From contig NZ_CP015401.2 of NCBI RefSeq assembly GCF_001688725.2, forward strand, positions 3,038,001-3,102,000: DNA of 64,000 bases, written 5' to 3'. Of this stretch, positions 63,761-64,000 are shown one piece after another (positions within the stretch are counted from its first letter, which is position 1; every line of letters begins with the position of its first letter). The DNA comes from Bacteroides caecimuris. GTDB taxonomy: Bacteria > Bacteroidota > Bacteroidia > Bacteroidales > Bacteroidaceae. The notes under the pieces were generated by a model. That model was not told the origin of the DNA. It saw only the letters and a program-made list of their open reading frames with translations, and made no database searches. The position numbers were made by a program, and so were the translations under genes.

Positions 63761-64000
63761 TTATAAGTAGAATGCTATACCTAATCCAATAGAGAATAGG
63801 TTAATTTTAAAGTTTGCCGCACTCGACGAACGCTCTCCGACATACACTTGATCTGTAGTTTGTTTTACCTTACTAAAATCCAATCCAAGAACCCCAACAC
63901 TGACCTCAACTGCCGTAAAATTATTTATAAACGCAACAATACCGGGAGCGACTCCCAAGCCAAAATCTGTAGTTTTCGAATATGTTCCGCTTAGTGAAGT
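63761..64000 (-). CDS. Outer-membrane beta-barrel protein, C-terminal part (runs off window)
   Basis: The frame is open to the edge: SGTYSKTTDFGLGVAPGIVA and then VEVSVGVLGLDFSKVKQTTD, ending FSIGLGIAFYL. The pattern and the C-terminus (NFKINLFSIGLGIAFYL) are much like the end of the neighbouring barrel (DFKINLFNINIGLTFCM), so the two are paralogues. The start lies outside the window. Confidence 0.78.
   Translation of the reverse strand, partial: TSLSGTYSKTTDFGLGVAPGIVAFINNFTAVEVSVGVLGLDFSKVKQTTDQVYVGERSSSAANFKINLFSIGLGIAFYL

Overview
The window reads as a chromosomal segment of a gut Bacteroides species. The evidence is the rRNA operon with an Ile/Ala tRNA spacer, repeated promoters of the Bacteroides type (TTTG, 19-21 bp, TAnnTTTG), protein families typical of the genus (DUF4290, PCMD lipoproteins, 7-alpha-HSDH, B12-controlled genes) and almost no Shine-Dalgarno sequences. 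I cannot fix the species from the sequence alone.

Layout. 1-3470: the 5' part of 23S, tRNA-Ala, tRNA-Ile and 16S on the minus strand, driven by three tandem promoters. Upstream of them is an unexplained array of six palindromes with a ~22 bp period (3737-3864). 4.6-9.1 kb is accessory and partly decayed: an AAA ATPase, two unrecognised genes, a RavA/MoxR remnant, a truncated lipoprotein and two tandem small-RNA-like genes, each with its own promoter and terminator. 9.3-23.7 kb is mostly metabolic: 7-alpha-HSDH, a broken pncB, a cobalamin riboswitch in front of a three-gene biotin-dependent acyl-CoA carboxylase (probably propionyl-CoA), a cell-wall amidase, metY, ppk, a phosphoesterase, rmlAB and menA. 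24-27.9 kb is accessory: a secreted hypothetical protein, a 126 bp palindrome, an intact ISAs1 element with 9 bp target duplications inside a larger palindromic repeat, and a lone Rpn-family nuclease gene. 27.9-41.8 kb is core: phosphoesterase, nadD, gmk, yicC, tsaB, DUF4290, murA (with Asp in place of the fosfomycin-target Cys), rimM, an M23 peptidase, dxr, rseP, then nrdDG under a second cobalamin riboswitch.

42.3-43.9 kb is a graveyard: the 3' ends of a TolC-like gene and an RND pump gene, cut by a copy of the palindromic repeat that carries a truncated ISAs1. 44.1-48.3 kb holds the malic enzyme-phosphotransacetylase fusion, a 58-residue membrane protein overlapping its stop codon, and gdhA. 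48.3-49.9 kb is a tripartite HipB-HipS-HipT-like toxin-antitoxin operon with three operators spaced exactly 41 bp apart.

50.2-64 kb is the most unusual part. A PCMD lipoprotein and an outer-membrane barrel gene face right. Then come four nearly identical tandem Rpn nuclease genes on the minus strand, with 96 bp spacers, differing chiefly in the number of 12 bp repeats near their 3' ends (286, 290, 294 and 302 codons). After these lie a third copy of the palindromic repeat, a deleted IS1182-type element and a second, minus-strand set of PCMD lipoprotein and barrel genes that runs off the window. The best candidates for undescribed biology are the Rpn ladder array, the HipBST operon with its operators, the six-palindrome array upstream of rRNA and the tandem small-RNA pair.
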